Positions 48,190 to 60,366 are shown, counted from the first letter of the stretch. The stretch is DNA of 64,000 nt from Macrococcus epidermidis (GCF_003259695.1 NZ_PZJH01000001.1:992001-1056000); one strand, 5' to 3'. The notes: a model not told the origin generated them from the letters alone. Program-made: numbers and translations.

Positions 48190-48819
48190 TTATATTTCTG
48201 TTACTACAACTCTTGTGCCTTCCACTTCAATGATACGAACTTCTTTCTCGCGTTTAATAAATGCACCATCACTTACAGCATCAATACGTTTCCCTTGATG
48301 TATAATAATACCTGAAGGACGTAGTTCAGTTAAGGTAGTTGCGGTTTGTCCAACAAGATAACTTCTATCATCATGAGATGTGTATCCTGACTCTTTATTC
48401 GTTGAATCATAGAGGACAACTTGAGAGAAAATCGGTATCGTCTTCTTTAAAAATTTCACTAAGATCACCCATTCTACAATTGCAATAATTAAACAAATCG
48501 CCACAAAAACACCCATTTTAGCGACGTTATCACCAATCAGTAAGAAACTAGCAATAATACTTAACATACCTATAATACCTAATATCGCTCCCACAACAAA
48601 TAGCTCCAGGACTACTAAAATAATACCTCCTAAAAACAATATTATAGATAATGCTTCCATCTGATTATTAAATAAATTTAGTCCAAGAAAACTAATTGCA
48701 GCAATACTACTGATGATGCCTGAAATACCTATTTTCGGTGAATACAATTGCCACAGACCTGTAGATACCATAATAATCATGAGCAATAATATCACATAAT
48801 CATATGTACTGATTTCCAA
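48190..48819 (-). CDS. nfeD: NfeD family membrane protein, short form without protease domain
   Basis: A flotillin partner. The 209-residue protein has four or five membrane helices (about 8-130) and a C-terminal OB-fold NfeD domain (about 145-209, with GQTATTLTELRPSGIIIHQGKRIDA-like sequence). The N-terminal ClpP-like protease of long NfeD proteins is missing. The start is TTG, supported by AGGAGGTG five bases upstream; no in-frame ATG fits. Nine bases upstream of floA. Confidence 0.9.
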   Translation of the reverse strand: MEISTYDYVILLLMIIMVSTGLWQLYSPKIGISGIISSIAAISFLGLNLFNNQMEALSIILFLGGIILVVLELFVVGAILGIIGMLSIIASFLLIGDNVAKMGVFVAICLIIAIVEWVILVKFLKKTIPIFSQVVLYDSTNKESGYTSHDDRSYLVGQTATTLTELRPSGIIIHQGKRIDAVSDGAFIKREKEVRIIEVEGTRVVVTEI

Positions 48820-48933
48820 TCAAACACCTCCTTACTTATATTATAACTGAAATAATTTAATAGTCTGTAAATTATTAGCGTTTTTAAGGTAAATTTAAGG
48901 TAACACTTAAGGTATGTCCTTTTAAACGATATA

Positions 48934-48963
48934 ACAAAAAAACACACCACAAATGTGGTGTGC
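48934..48963 (-). terminator. Terminator of rpsU
   Basis: A 9-bp GC-rich stem (48943-48951 with 48954-48962) followed by seven T on the minus strand. Confidence 0.85.
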
Positions 48964-48995
48964 CTATCTATAAATAATATTTGAGGGAGCAATTA

Positions 48996-49172
48996 TTATT
49001 TAAATTTACGTTTACGAGCTGCTTCTGATTTCTTTTTACGTTTAACACTTGGTTTTTCGTAGAATTCACGTTTACGAACTTCTTGAATTGTACCATTTTT
49101 TGAAACAGTACGTTTGAAACGACGTAAAGCATCTTCGATTGATTCGTTTTTACGAACTACAGTTTTAGACAT
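48996..49172 (-). CDS. rpsU: 30S ribosomal protein S21
   Basis: A 58-residue ribosomal protein starting [20 protein letters not shown], with a Lys/Arg-rich tail. ATG follows GAGGGAGGG. S21 helps mRNA binding at the 30S subunit. It stands alone with its own terminator; the yqeY gene that follows rpsU in Bacillus is absent here. Confidence 0.97.
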   Translation of the reverse strand: MSKTVVRKNESIEDALRRFKRTVSKNGTIQEVRKREFYEKPSVKRKKKSEAARKRKFK

Positions 49173-49290
49173 TTAATTTCCCTCCCTCCAAATATCAACG
49201 GAACATATTAAACACAGATTTATTTAAATAAATATTTCTATGTACTAAAATATTATAATAGATTATCAATCTACGGTCAATACTCATTTT

Positions 49291-50646
49291 TTAATTTACA
49301 GTAAGTTCCTTATTTTCTGTTACCTTTTTATATATATTTGGAATTACTTTAACAAACTGTCCTTTATTCATAGGATAGCCAGCTTCAGTTATCTTAACTT
49401 TTACAAGTTCACCGATTAAGCTTTCGTCAGCTTCAAATTGTACCTTTAAGTAATTATCAGTGTAACCGACCAGCATATTTTCAACACTTGCTTTCTCTTC
49501 AGGAATAACTTCTAATACTTCACCTTCAAATCTGCTAGCATATTCTTTAGCAAGCTGATCTGACAGACTAATTAAGCGATGTACACGTTCATTTTTCACA
49601 TTCTCATCAATTTGATCTGTCATACGCGCTGCTGGTGTACCAGTTCGCATTGAATATGGAAAAACATGCAGTTCAGAAAAACCATGTTCCTGGATAAAAT
49701 CATATGTTTCCTGGAATTCTTCCTCAGTTTCACCAGGGAATCCAACAATAACGTCGCTTGTCACAGCAAGTCCGGGCATAATTGCATGTAATTTTCTTAA
49801 CCTTTCTGAGAAATGTTCCATCGTATATTTACGACGCATACGTTTTAAAACTGTATCACTCCCAGATTGCAGTGGAATATGCAAGTGACGCACGACTTTT
49901 TCACTTTTATCGATGACATCAATCACTTCATCCGTTAATTGACTTGCTTCAATAGATGAGATACGGATACGTTTTAATCCATCAATCGTTTCTAAGTCAC
50001 GAAGCAGTTGTGCAAGATTATAATCTTTTAAATCTTCACCATAGCCACCTGTGTGGATACCTGTTAAGACAATTTCCTGATAACCAGATTGAACAAGCTG
50101 TGTTGCTTGTCTTACAACTTCTTTAGGGTCTCTTGAACGCATCAATCCTCTTGCCCATGGGATGATACAGAATGTACAGAAGTTATTACAGCCTTCCTGA
50201 ATCTTCAGTGATGCACGTGTTCTATCAGTAAAATATGGTACATCTAGTTCTTCATACGTACGATTCTTCATAATATTTGTAACACCGTTAATCGGTTGTC
50301 TTTCATTTCTAAACTGTTCAATATACGGTAACATCTTATTTCGATCTTGTGTACCGACAACGATATCAACACCCGCTATATCCATAATTTCAGCTGACGA
50401 TGTTTGCGCATAACAACCAGTTACGCAAATAACCGCTTCCGGATTACGTCTGATGGCACGACGAATAACTTGACGACTTTTCTTATCCCCGGTATTTGTC
50501 ACTGTACAGGTATTAATCACATAAACGTCTGCATTTGTTTCAAAATCCACACGCTCATATGATGCTTCTTTAAATAATTGCCAGATGGCCTCAGTTTCAT
50601 AATGGTTTACTTTACATCCTAAAGTATGGAAGGCAACAGTTGCCAT
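49291..50646 (-). CDS. mtaB: tRNA N6-threonylcarbamoyladenosine methylthiotransferase MtaB
   Basis: A radical SAM enzyme that adds a methylthio group to t6A37 in tRNA. The 451-residue protein has the N-terminal UPF0004 domain (FHTLGCKVNHYETEAIW and two more cysteines in NTCTVT and GCYAQ), the radical SAM motif CNNFCTFC, and a C-terminal TRAM domain. YqeV type rather than MiaB by the FHTLGCKVN start. Confidence 0.95.
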   Translation of the reverse strand: MATVAFHTLGCKVNHYETEAIWQLFKEASYERVDFETNADVYVINTCTVTNTGDKKSRQVIRRAIRRNPEAVICVTGCYAQTSSAEIMDIAGVDIVVGTQDRNKMLPYIEQFRNERQPINGVTNIMKNRTYEELDVPYFTDRTRASLKIQEGCNNFCTFCIIPWARGLMRSRDPKEVVRQATQLVQSGYQEIVLTGIHTGGYGEDLKDYNLAQLLRDLETIDGLKRIRISSIEASQLTDEVIDVIDKSEKVVRHLHIPLQSGSDTVLKRMRRKYTMEHFSERLRKLHAIMPGLAVTSDVIVGFPGETEEEFQETYDFIQEHGFSELHVFPYSMRTGTPAARMTDQIDENVKNERVHRLISLSDQLAKEYASRFEGEVLEVIPEEKASVENMLVGYTDNYLKVQFEADESLIGELVKVKITEAGYPMNKGQFVKVIPNIYKKVTENKELTVN

Positions 50647-50734
50647 TTATTTCACCTCATTTTATTTTCGTTCAATAAATCACATTATATAAAAATAACA
50701 TTAATTGATAGGAATTTCAATCTAATCATTATAA

Positions 50735-50775
50735 AAGACAGTGGGATGCTATGTCCATCACACTGTCTTTTATAA
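50735..50775 (-). terminator. Hairpin after rsmE
   Basis: A roughly 16-bp stem with one mismatch and a nine-base loop lies just after the rsmE stop. The trailing minus-strand sequence is only moderately T-rich. Confidence 0.65.
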
Positions 50776-50782
50776 TAAATAT

Positions 50783-51520
50783 TTATGATAGTTCAATATG
50801 ATAACTCATCGCGCTCAGTAAATATAGTGGAGCAGTTTCTGCACGTAGTATTCTAGGTCCTAAACCAATTGTCGGTGCATTAAATTGTTTAATCTCTGTT
50901 TCACTCAAACCACCTTCTGGTCCAAAGATAACGATTACCTTTGTGCCAGATTCTAGTCTTTTTAATGTCTGATTAAGCGCAGATGTTTCACCATTTTTAG
51001 CAGATTCTTCGTATGCAACGAGTACAACATCATAATCATCTAGTAATGCTGTTAAAGCAGTGCTATTCTTTACAACTTTAATTTCAGGTATCATTTGACG
51101 ATAACTTTGTTCTGCTGCTTCCTTTATAATCTTCTGAAATCTTTCTACCTTTTTTGCCATTTTCTTTTCATCCAGCTTAATCACAGTATGGTCAGATATA
51201 AAAGGCAGGAAGCGATAAGCACCGAGTTCAGTCGCTTTTTGAATCATCCATTCATATTTATCGTTCTTTAATAAGCCGCTTGCGATCGTAATTTGAACAG
51301 GGAGTTCTGTACATAGCTCTACTTGTTCTCGGGTTATTACTGTAATTTGATTATCAATAGCAGTAATTTCACTTATAAAACTAGCATTGATAAAATTAAT
51401 GATGATTTTACTTCCTACAGTTTGGCGCATCACATTTTTTATATGATGTACATCCTCTTTATCGATAATTGCATAGCTTTTATTAATTTCAGCTTCAGTA
51501 TTTAGAAAATATCGCTGCAT
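50783..51520 (-). CDS. rsmE: 16S rRNA (uracil1498-N3)-methyltransferase
   Basis: Methylates U1498 of 16S rRNA. The 245-residue SPOUT-fold protein has an N-terminal PUA-like domain and the knot motif IFGPEGGLSETEI and LGPRILRAETA near the C-terminus. The ATG at 51520 lies just after the prmA stop and follows AAAAGAG; an earlier start would lie inside prmA. Last gene of the dnaK transcript group. Confidence 0.95.
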   Translation of the reverse strand: MQRYFLNTEAEINKSYAIIDKEDVHHIKNVMRQTVGSKIIINFINASFISEITAIDNQITVITREQVELCTELPVQITIASGLLKNDKYEWMIQKATELGAYRFLPFISDHTVIKLDEKKMAKKVERFQKIIKEAAEQSYRQMIPEIKVVKNSTALTALLDDYDVVLVAYEESAKNGETSALNQTLKRLESGTKVIVIFGPEGGLSETEIKQFNAPTIGLGPRILRAETAPLYLLSAMSYHIELS

Positions 51521-51521
51521 A

Positions 51522-52457
51522 TTATGACTCTTTTCTAGCGGCAATCGCAATCCAGCCATTTTCACGCGTAATTTCTTCTATCTTATAACCAACGCGTTCC
51601 AAATGTTCAACGATCATTTCTTCTTTTTCTAAAATGATACCTGAAGTGATCAGTAATCCATTATCATTTAATAATGCAAAGCTATCATCAATCATTAGAT
51701 CAACAATATGTGCTAATATATTTGCAAAAATGACATCACGTTTTTCACTTTCACCTTTTAATAAGTTGCCTGGTTCCGCTTGAATCGCATCAGCACAATC
51801 ATTTTTTTCAAAGTTATCCACAGCAACACGTACTGCCACACTATCTAGATCCAGCGCTTTAATGGGTGCCGCACCTAATTGATGCGCTGCTATACTTAAA
51901 ATACCTGAACCAGTACCGACGTCAATAACAGATTGATTTGGTTGAATATATTTCTCTATTAATTTTAAACACATCGATGTTGTAGCATGATCGCCTGTAC
52001 CAAATGCCATGCCCGGATCAAGCTTAATGATAAACTCGTCATCATTTTGTTTCTCATAATTTTCCCAGCTTGGTACAATAACAAATCTTTCTGAAGCTTT
52101 AAATGCATGAAAATGATTTTTCCATTCGTTTGCCCAGTCTTCTTCCTGAACTTCATCAGTAGTAATTTCTAATCTAGTAACTTCAACATCCTGTAAACCA
52201 TTAATTTTTTCTTTGATTTCATTAATGATTGCATCAGAATAATCTAATTCACTAAAATACACTTTTACACGTACATCAGATTCTGGATAATCATCTGGAT
52301 TTAACTCATAGATTTCACCGTACGTTTCAATACGACCTTTAACAAGTTCTAAACTATCTTCTATAACAACACCATTTGCACCAACTTCATTTAATATATC
52401 AGCAATAAATGGTTCTACCTCATGGTTGATCATCAATGTTATTTCTTTATAGTTCAT
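51522..52457 (-). CDS. prmA: Ribosomal protein L11 methyltransferase
   Basis: Methylates ribosomal protein L11. The 311-residue protein has an L11-recognition N-terminal domain and a Rossmann domain with SAM motif VIDVGTGSGILSIAA and the NILAHI catalytic segment. It begins two bases after dnaJ, so it belongs to the heat-shock operon as in Bacillus. Confidence 0.96.
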   Translation of the reverse strand: MNYKEITLMINHEVEPFIADILNEVGANGVVIEDSLELVKGRIETYGEIYELNPDDYPESDVRVKVYFSELDYSDAIINEIKEKINGLQDVEVTRLEITTDEVQEEDWANEWKNHFHAFKASERFVIVPSWENYEKQNDDEFIIKLDPGMAFGTGDHATTSMCLKLIEKYIQPNQSVIDVGTGSGILSIAAHQLGAAPIKALDLDSVAVRVAVDNFEKNDCADAIQAEPGNLLKGESEKRDVIFANILAHIVDLMIDDSFALLNDNGLLITSGIILEKEEMIVEHLERVGYKIEEITRENGWIAIAARKES

Positions 52458-52459
52458 TA

Positions 52460-53578
52460 TTATTCCCCTTTAAAGAAGCGTTTTGTTTTATCGAAAAAGT
52501 TTGAAGGTTGTTCGTTAATTTCCGTACCATCTATTTCAGCAAATTCTCTTAATAATTCTGCTTGTCTATTTGTCATCTTCACAGGTGTTACTACATTGAC
52601 AGTGACATATAAGTCACCCTTACCATAGCCGTGTACATTTTGAATACCTTTTTCTTTTAATCTGAAGCGTTTACCAGTTTGAGTTCCTGATGGAATTGTA
52701 ATCTTTGCTTTTCCGTCAAGCGTAGGCACTTCTACTTCATCACCAAGCGCTGCTTGAGCGATTGATAAGTTTAATGTATAGAAAATATCTTCCCCTGCAC
52801 GTTCAAAATGAGTATGGTCAGCAACTTTGAAGACGACATATAGATCACCAGCAGGACCACCATTAATACCCGGCTCACCTTGACCCGCTAAACGGATTTG
52901 TTGTCCAGTATCAACTCCAGCTGGAACAGTTACTTTAATTTTAACGGTCTTAATTACACGACCTGTACCGCCACAATCATGACATTTTTCATCAAATGTT
53001 TTACCAGTACCGCCACAATCATGACATGGTCGCTCAGTTCTTACACGACCAAATGGTGTATTTTGTTCCACCTGTACATTACCACGTCCATGACATGTTT
53101 TACAAGTATGCACTTCAGTACCTGGTTTTGCACCGCTGCCTCCACATGTTTCACAAATCACTTCTTTTTTAACTGATATTTCTTTTTCAGCACCAAATAC
53201 TGCGTCTTCAAAAGATATATTCATCTGATATTGTAAGTCATCACCTTTTCTAGGTGCATTCGGATCACGTCTAGCTCCACCGCCAAAAAATGAACTGAAG
53301 ATATCTTCAAATCCACCGAAACCGCCAAAGTCCTGACCACCAAATCCAGCACCTTGGCCCATACCTGCGTGACCAAATTGATCATACTGTGCTTTTTTCT
53401 GATCATCACTTAATACTTCATATGCTTCTGCAATCTCTTTAAACTTTACATCTGCATCCTCTTCTTTATTGATGTCCGGATGATATTTTTTTGATAATTT
53501 TTTATATGCACGTTTAATCTCTTCTTTAGAAGCACCTTTTTGTAAACCTAGGACTTCATAATAATCTCTTTTCGCCAC
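52460..53578 (-). CDS. dnaJ: Chaperone protein DnaJ
   Basis: The J-domain co-chaperone of DnaK. The 372-residue protein has the J domain with HPD in [10 protein letters not shown], a Gly/Phe-rich linker ([13 protein letters not shown]), four CxxCxGxG zinc motifs ([24 protein letters not shown] twice) and C-terminal substrate domains. It is separated from dnaK by a hairpin-containing gap of 91 bases. Confidence 0.98.
   Translation of the reverse strand: MAKRDYYEVLGLQKGASKEEIKRAYKKLSKKYHPDINKEEDADVKFKEIAEAYEVLSDDQKKAQYDQFGHAGMGQGAGFGGQDFGGFGGFEDIFSSFFGGGARRDPNAPRKGDDLQYQMNISFEDAVFGAEKEISVKKEVICETCGGSGAKPGTEVHTCKTCHGRGNVQVEQNTPFGRVRTERPCHDCGGTGKTFDEKCHDCGGTGRVIKTVKIKVTVPAGVDTGQQIRLAGQGEPGINGGPAGDLYVVFKVADHTHFERAGEDIFYTLNLSIAQAALGDEVEVPTLDGKAKITIPSGTQTGKRFRLKEKGIQNVHGYGKGDLYVTVNVVTPVKMTNRQAELLREFAEIDGTEINEQPSNFFDKTKRFFKGE
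52965..53027. repeat. Direct repeat encoding the last two zinc motifs of DnaJ
   Basis: The 21 bases at 52965-52985 recur exactly at 53007-53027, 42 bases apart and in frame. Both encode the CHDCGGTG zinc motif. This is unusual codon identity within the zinc-finger repeats. Confidence 0.7.
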
Positions 53579-53624
53579 TTTTCATTCTCCTTTTCTTACT
53601 ACTTAGTTAAATATGCTGAAAGAA

Positions 53625-53656
53625 AAAGCCAAAGTCAATAAATTGACTTTGACTTT
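53625..53656 (-). terminator. Intercistronic hairpin between dnaK and dnaJ
   Basis: A 14-bp stem with one wobble (53625-53638 with 53643-53656, four-base loop) and a short T run on the minus strand. It may lower dnaJ expression relative to dnaK. Confidence 0.68.
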
Positions 53657-53669
53657 ATGTTATTACTTA

Positions 53670-55511
<1,842 letters not shown>

Positions 55512-55549
55512 TTATTTTAAAATTAATTTTAAATATTTTTTAAGAACGA

Positions 55550-56107
55550 TTACTCATTTACTTTTACCATTGAAGGTCGTAAAACACGTTCTTTTAATTT
55601 ATAACCTTTTTGAAGCTCATCCAAAACAATTCCAGAATCCTTATTTTCATCATGTTCCTGCATTACAGCCTGATGTAAATTCGGATCAAATGGTTGATCA
55701 AGTGCTTCAATCACTTCAAGGCCATTATCTTTCAATGAACTAAGCAGACTTTCATAAACCATCTCTACACCTTTATGTAAAGATTTAAATGCTTCACTTT
55801 CACCTTTTTGTGCAAGTGCGCGTTCAATATTATCTATTGCTGGTAAAATGTCTCGCAGTACACTTTGCGCACGATACGTTCTTTCAGTATCTAATTCTGC
55901 ACGTGTTCGTTTTTTATAGTTTTCAAATTCAGCATAAAGACGTAAATATTTCTCTTCAGCTGCTTCTAATGATTTTTTAGTTTCAGTGAGCTCATCAGTT
56001 GTTTCTTCTTCAGAAGCTTCAACAGGTGCTTCTGGCGCAACTGTTTCAGTCGACTCATCTGTTTGATCAGTTTTTTCAAATGCTTGTTCTTCATGTTTTT
56101 CAGACAA
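55550..56107 (-). CDS. grpE: Nucleotide exchange factor GrpE
   Basis: Releases ADP from DnaK. The 185-residue protein has an acidic Thr/Glu-rich N-terminus (about 1-50), a long coiled coil with [11 protein letters not shown], and the C-terminal beta domain with [16 protein letters not shown]. Thirteen bases after hrcA. Confidence 0.97.
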   Translation of the reverse strand: MSEKHEEQAFEKTDQTDESTETVAPEAPVEASEEETTDELTETKKSLEAAEEKYLRLYAEFENYKKRTRAELDTERTYRAQSVLRDILPAIDNIERALAQKGESEAFKSLHKGVEMVYESLLSSLKDNGLEVIEALDQPFDPNLHQAVMQEHDENKDSGIVLDELQKGYKLKERVLRPSMVKVNE

Positions 56108-56120
56108 GATATTTACCTCC

Positions 56121-57068
56121 TTATAACAAGTGATTAATACTTGCTAATTTATTAAAGACTTTTCGGTAACTCATTTGTGTCGGTCCAATGACCGCAATCT
56201 TACCATTCATATTATGAAGATGAATCGGTGAAGTTACAATTGAGATGCCTTCTAAGTTTTTATCAATTTCCTGGCCTAACGTTACCTGAATATGATCAGA
56301 TTCAACCTGACTTAATATAATCGGTAAGTCTTCGGAATCAATTAATTTCAATGTTTCTTTTACAGCATTCAAATTATCAGAATCAATAATTTCATACAAA
56401 TATTCTCGTCCTTCAAAATATATTGTATGAGATTTTGTATGTGCTTTTTTTACGATTTGAGATTTTAAATGCGTAAGCGGTAACTGTTTAAAGCCCTCTC
56501 GATTTACATCTAAATGAATATTACCTTCAATAATTGCAAGTAAATTTTGGTTTAGATAATTGTTCATGCGCTCAATCTCTTGTCTCGTTAAACGTACTTG
56601 CCATGAAATTTGTTGATGTTCAACATTACCATTTTCATAGACAATAATTAATACCAGATTAGTCGGTGTTAAATACGTCAAATGAATCTGTGAAATTGAT
56701 CGTTTATCGATTTCAGTTGTTGTTGCAATTGATAGATATTGAGTATCCATCGCAATATCCTTAGCGAGCATTCTAAAATCAACAAAATTTGTCTGATCAA
56801 TAAAAAAATTCTCTTCATAAGGAAATTCTTTTTGCAACGCTTCAACATAAAATTTATAGCCTGCTTCTGAAGGAATTCTACCGCTAGAAGAATGCATTTT
56901 TTCAATTAAACCATGATCTTCTAATCGCTTCATCTCAGCTCTAATTGTAGCAGGACTAACATTCAGATTATGTTGTTCAATCAGTTTCTTCGAACCGATA
57001 GGTGATCCACTATCAACAAAATCCTCAACAATTACGTTTAATAAATGTAATTGTCTATCTGTTAGCAT
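56121..57068 (-). CDS. hrcA: Heat-inducible transcription repressor HrcA
   Basis: Represses the dnaK and groE operons through CIRCE. The 315-residue protein has the N-terminal winged helix ([26 protein letters not shown]) and the GAF-like core. ATG follows GAGGTG. It is the first gene of the operon and represses itself through the CIRCE element 12 bases upstream. Confidence 0.97.
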   Translation of the reverse strand: MLTDRQLHLLNVIVEDFVDSGSPIGSKKLIEQHNLNVSPATIRAEMKRLEDHGLIEKMHSSSGRIPSEAGYKFYVEALQKEFPYEENFFIDQTNFVDFRMLAKDIAMDTQYLSIATTTEIDKRSISQIHLTYLTPTNLVLIIVYENGNVEHQQISWQVRLTRQEIERMNNYLNQNLLAIIEGNIHLDVNREGFKQLPLTHLKSQIVKKAHTKSHTIYFEGREYLYEIIDSDNLNAVKETLKLIDSEDLPIILSQVESDHIQVTLGQEIDKNLEGISIVTSPIHLHNMNGKIAVIGPTQMSYRKVFNKLASINHLL

Positions 57069-57079
57069 AATTCACCTCG

Positions 57080-57106
57080 TTAGCACTCTATTACTTCAAG
57101 TGCTAA
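57080..57106 (-). promoter_or_regulatory. CIRCE operator of the hrcA-grpE-dnaK-dnaJ operon
   Basis: TTAGCACTC, nine bases, AAGTGCTAA: the 9-9-9 inverted repeat of CIRCE with one mismatch in the right arm. It lies between the predicted transcript start and the hrcA start, the standard position for HrcA repression. Confidence 0.96.
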
Positions 57107-57110
57107 TAAC

Positions 57111-57139
57111 AATTTATCAAATTGGTCAAAGTATGTCAA
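57111..57139 (-). promoter_or_regulatory. SigA promoter of the hrcA operon
   Basis: On the minus strand TTGACA (57134-57139), 17 bases, TAAATT (57111-57116). The transcript is expected to begin inside CIRCE near 57104. Confidence 0.85.
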
Positions 57140-57140
57140 C
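57124..57140 (+). promoter_or_regulatory. Possible CtsR site over the -35 element
   Basis: GGTCAAA, three bases, TGTCAAC resembles the CtsR heptamer repeat GGTCAAANANGGTCAAA, with about three deviations. It covers the -35 of the hrcA promoter. S. aureus dnaK is known to be under both HrcA and CtsR; the match here is imperfect. Confidence 0.55.
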
Positions 57141-57192
57141 ATATAACACTTAAATTTTCTTAAATGAAAAAAAGTTGTTAAAAACCATGATA

Positions 57193-58308
57193 TTACACAG
57201 TTAATAAGAACTTTTCAAACACATCGTTACCACGCATTCTACCTTGTTCAGATAGTTTGACATGATTATCCTCAACGATGATTTGACCTTCTTTTAGCAA
57301 ACCTTGAACTACAGTGCCAAAAACATCATTAAATTTTCTATCATATCTTTTCTCGAAATCATTGATGTTAATACCTTTATTCAATCTCAATCCTAAGAAC
57401 ATGAATTCTTCCATCGAAGCATCGATATCGACTGGAATAATCTCTTTAACAGCACTACCGGTATTCATCGCTTTAATATAATGTGGGACAGGTATTACGT
57501 TATAATAGCGTTTACCATCAATATAACCATGGCTACCAGCTCCTGCTCCGTAATATTCTTTATTATCCCAATAGACTTTGTTGTGCTTTGACTCAAAATC
57601 TCCTTTAGCATAATTCGAGATTTCATATTGATGGAACCCATGTTCTGCTAAGAATCTCATTGTATATTCATACATGTCCTGGGCGAGAGTCTCATCAGGC
57701 ATTTGAAGCATTCCTTTTTTATATAGATTATAAAATTGTGTCTTTGGTTCTAAAATGAGTGAATAACTCGAAATATGATTAATATTAAGCTGAACCGCCT
57801 GTTCTAAATCGTATTGGCACTCTTCGAGTGTCTGCGTAGGTAAATGATACATCAGATCGATACTAACTGACTCAATTCCTAAACGGTTCGCTTCATCTAC
57901 AGCACGTTTAATATCACTTTCTACATGGGTTCTACCCAGTGATTTCAACAAACGATTATTAAATGTTTGCACACCAAGCGATAAACGATTAACACCATAG
58001 CGCTTCATAATAGCAATTTTATCGGTTGTTAATTCATCCGGATTCGCTTCAACAGTAAATTCACTCATAATTACAAATCTATCTGAAATATATTTTAGCA
58101 ATCGTTCTAATTGTTTGCCAGATAATGCTGTCGGCGTCCCGCCTCCGATAAAAACTGTATAAATTTCCTTCTCACTAATCATTCCCAGCTCTTTAATAAG
58201 TGCATCTAGATATGCATCGACTGGTTGGTTCTTAATTAAAAATTTATTGAAATCGCAATACGTACAGATACGATTGCAAAATGGAATATGAATATATAAG
58301 CTTCTCAT
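57193..58308 (-). CDS. hemW: Heme chaperone HemW (radical SAM)
   Basis: A coproporphyrinogen III oxidase-like radical SAM protein that in studied cases delivers heme rather than oxidising coproporphyrinogen. The 371-residue protein has the motif CNRICTYCDF (CxxxCxxC), FIGGGTPTAL and a C-terminal HemN-type domain. The HNKVYWDNKEYYG segment is family-typical. Heme delivery fits an organism with cytochromes. Follows lepA after a hairpin. Confidence 0.93.
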   Translation of the reverse strand: MRSLYIHIPFCNRICTYCDFNKFLIKNQPVDAYLDALIKELGMISEKEIYTVFIGGGTPTALSGKQLERLLKYISDRFVIMSEFTVEANPDELTTDKIAIMKRYGVNRLSLGVQTFNNRLLKSLGRTHVESDIKRAVDEANRLGIESVSIDLMYHLPTQTLEECQYDLEQAVQLNINHISSYSLILEPKTQFYNLYKKGMLQMPDETLAQDMYEYTMRFLAEHGFHQYEISNYAKGDFESKHNKVYWDNKEYYGAGAGSHGYIDGKRYYNVIPVPHYIKAMNTGSAVKEIIPVDIDASMEEFMFLGLRLNKGININDFEKRYDRKFNDVFGTVVQGLLKEGQIIVEDNHVKLSEQGRMRGNDVFEKFLLTV

Positions 58309-58326
58309 GCTACCACCTCCAAAATG

Positions 58327-58364
58327 AAAACACGATTGCTCTTTTAAAGATACAATCGTGTTTT
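58327..58364 (-). terminator. Hairpin between lepA and hemW
   Basis: A perfect 12-bp stem (58327-58338 with 58353-58364), 14-base loop, followed by TTTTCATTTT on the minus strand. It starts four bases after the lepA stop. Confidence 0.75.
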
Positions 58365-58367
58365 TTG

Positions 58368-60191
58368 CTATTCTTCGTCCATTTTTAACACAGCTAGAAA
58401 TGCATCTTGTGGAATTTCCACAGAACCTACTGCCTTCATCTTTGCTTTACCGGCTTTTTGTTTTTCTAAAAGTTTACGCTTACGTGAGATATCCCCACCG
58501 TAACATTTAGCTAGTACGTTTTTACCGATTGATTTAATATTTGTACGTGCAACAATTTTTTGTCCGATAGCAGCTTGAACAGGCACTTCAAATTGTTGAC
58601 GTGGAATTAAAGTTTTGAGTTTCTCTACAATAACTTTACCACGTTCATAGGCAAAGTCTCTATGTACGATGAAACTTAGAGCATCGACACTTTCACCATT
58701 GAGTAAGATATCCATCTTCACTAAGCGACTTTCCTGATAGCCAATTAACTCATAATCAAAAGAGGCATATCCTTTAGTATTTGATTTTAACTGATCAAAG
58801 AAATCGAATACGACTTCTGATAATGGAATTTCATAGATGATATTTACACGAATATCGTCCATGTAGTCCATCGTCTGAAAGTTACCACGTTTTCTTTGGC
58901 ATAATTCCATTACGGAACCGACATAATCATTCGGTACCATAATACTCGCTTTTACATATGGTTCATAAATTTTATCAATCTTTTGAGGGTCTGGCATTTT
59001 TGAAGGATTATCTACAATTACTTCACTCTTATCTGTCATTTCACACTTGTAAATAACAGATGGAGCTGTTGCAATTAACTCAATGCCGAATTCCCGTTCA
59101 ATACGTTCCTGAATAATTTCCATATGTAATAATCCTAAGAAACCGACACGGAAACCAAAACCTAAAGCTTGAGAAGTTTCAGCTTCAAATTCTAAAGAAG
59201 CATCATTTAATTGGAGTTTCTCTAATGCTTCTCTTAAATCATTGTATCGTCCAGTATCAATTGGATAAATACCACAGAATACCATTGGATTCATCTTTTT
59301 ATAACCTTGTAGCGGTTCATCTGCTGGATTATCAGCTAAAGTAATAGTATCCCCTACACTTGAATCTGCAACATTCTTAATTGAAGCTGCAATGTAACCT
59401 ACATCACCGACCGTTAATTCAGAAACAGGCAATTGTTTCGGTGTATTGATTCCTACTTCAACCACATCAAAAGTTTTACCTGTAGACATCATTTTAATTT
59501 TATCGCCAGCTTTAACAGTGCCATCAATAATACGTATTGATGAAATTACACCACGATAAGCATCAAACGCACTATCAAAGATTAAAGCTTTTAATGGTGC
59601 CTCAGGATCGCCCATAGGTGCCGGAACTTTTTCAACGATTTGTTCTAAGATTTCCTCTATACCGATATTTGCCTTAGCTGAAGCGAGTACCGCCTCACTT
59701 GCATCCAAGCCAATCACATCTTCAATTTCCTGACGCACACGTTCAGGTTCAGCAGCAGGTAAATCTATTTTATTAATAACAGGTAATAATTCTAAATCAT
59801 TATCTAAAGCTAAATAAACGTTTGCTAATGTCTGTGCCTCGATACCTTGGGCTGCATCAACTACCAATATAGCTCCTTCACATGCCGCTAAACTTCGTGA
59901 TACTTCATAGGTAAAATCGACATGTCCTGGTGTATCTATTAAATGGAAAATATATGTTTCTCCATCTTTTGCTGTATAATTTAATTGTACTGCGTTCAGT
60001 TTAATTGTTATCCCACGTTCACGCTCTAGATCCATAGAATCCAGCAATTGAGATTTCATCTCTCGTGAAGCAACAGATTTTGTATTTTCTAAAATTCTAT
60101 CTGCTAAAGTCGATTTCCCATGATCGATATGCGCAATAATAGAGAAGTTTCTTATTTTTTCCTGACGGCTTAAACGCTGTTCATTATTCAT
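58368..60191 (-). CDS. lepA: Elongation factor 4 (LepA)
   Basis: A ribosome-associated GTPase. The 607 residues from the ATG at 60191 match the family length exactly; the frame is open upstream but no family member extends there. Motifs: G1 [10 protein letters not shown]3 DTPGHVDF, G4 NKIDL, and the LepA-specific C-terminal domain with [18 protein letters not shown]. Confidence 0.97.
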   Translation of the reverse strand: MNNEQRLSRQEKIRNFSIIAHIDHGKSTLADRILENTKSVASREMKSQLLDSMDLERERGITIKLNAVQLNYTAKDGETYIFHLIDTPGHVDFTYEVSRSLAACEGAILVVDAAQGIEAQTLANVYLALDNDLELLPVINKIDLPAAEPERVRQEIEDVIGLDASEAVLASAKANIGIEEILEQIVEKVPAPMGDPEAPLKALIFDSAFDAYRGVISSIRIIDGTVKAGDKIKMMSTGKTFDVVEVGINTPKQLPVSELTVGDVGYIAASIKNVADSSVGDTITLADNPADEPLQGYKKMNPMVFCGIYPIDTGRYNDLREALEKLQLNDASLEFEAETSQALGFGFRVGFLGLLHMEIIQERIEREFGIELIATAPSVIYKCEMTDKSEVIVDNPSKMPDPQKIDKIYEPYVKASIMVPNDYVGSVMELCQRKRGNFQTMDYMDDIRVNIIYEIPLSEVVFDFFDQLKSNTKGYASFDYELIGYQESRLVKMDILLNGESVDALSFIVHRDFAYERGKVIVEKLKTLIPRQQFEVPVQAAIGQKIVARTNIKSIGKNVLAKCYGGDISRKRKLLEKQKAGKAKMKAVGSVEIPQDAFLAVLKMDEE

Positions 60192-60277
60192 CTTTTTGCC
60201 CAACTTTCTTAAATTGTACGTATATTTGATTATAACAACTCTTATACAGTTGTTCAATGAGTTTTAAAAAATATAGA

Positions 60278-60306
60278 TTGCATATACTGTCTGAATTTGA
60301 TAAAAT
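60278..60306 (+). promoter_or_regulatory. SigA-type promoter of rpsT
   Basis: TTGCAT (60278-60283) and TAAAAT (60301-60306) with 17-base spacing, about 60 bases before the start codon. Confidence 0.68.
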
Positions 60307-60366
60307 ATTTCTTGTTGCAATCAAAATATCTATTTTAAGTGCAAGACATTTCTAGGAGGTGACATT

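Noticed and set aside
51522-51565. N-terminal extension of rsmE into prmA
   Set aside because: The extension would read through the end of prmA; homologues begin near the ATG at 51520.
60316-60343. Inverted TTGCA/TGCAA pair in the rpsT leader as an S20 autoregulatory site
   Set aside because: Only five bases pair with a wide loop; too weak to support a structure.
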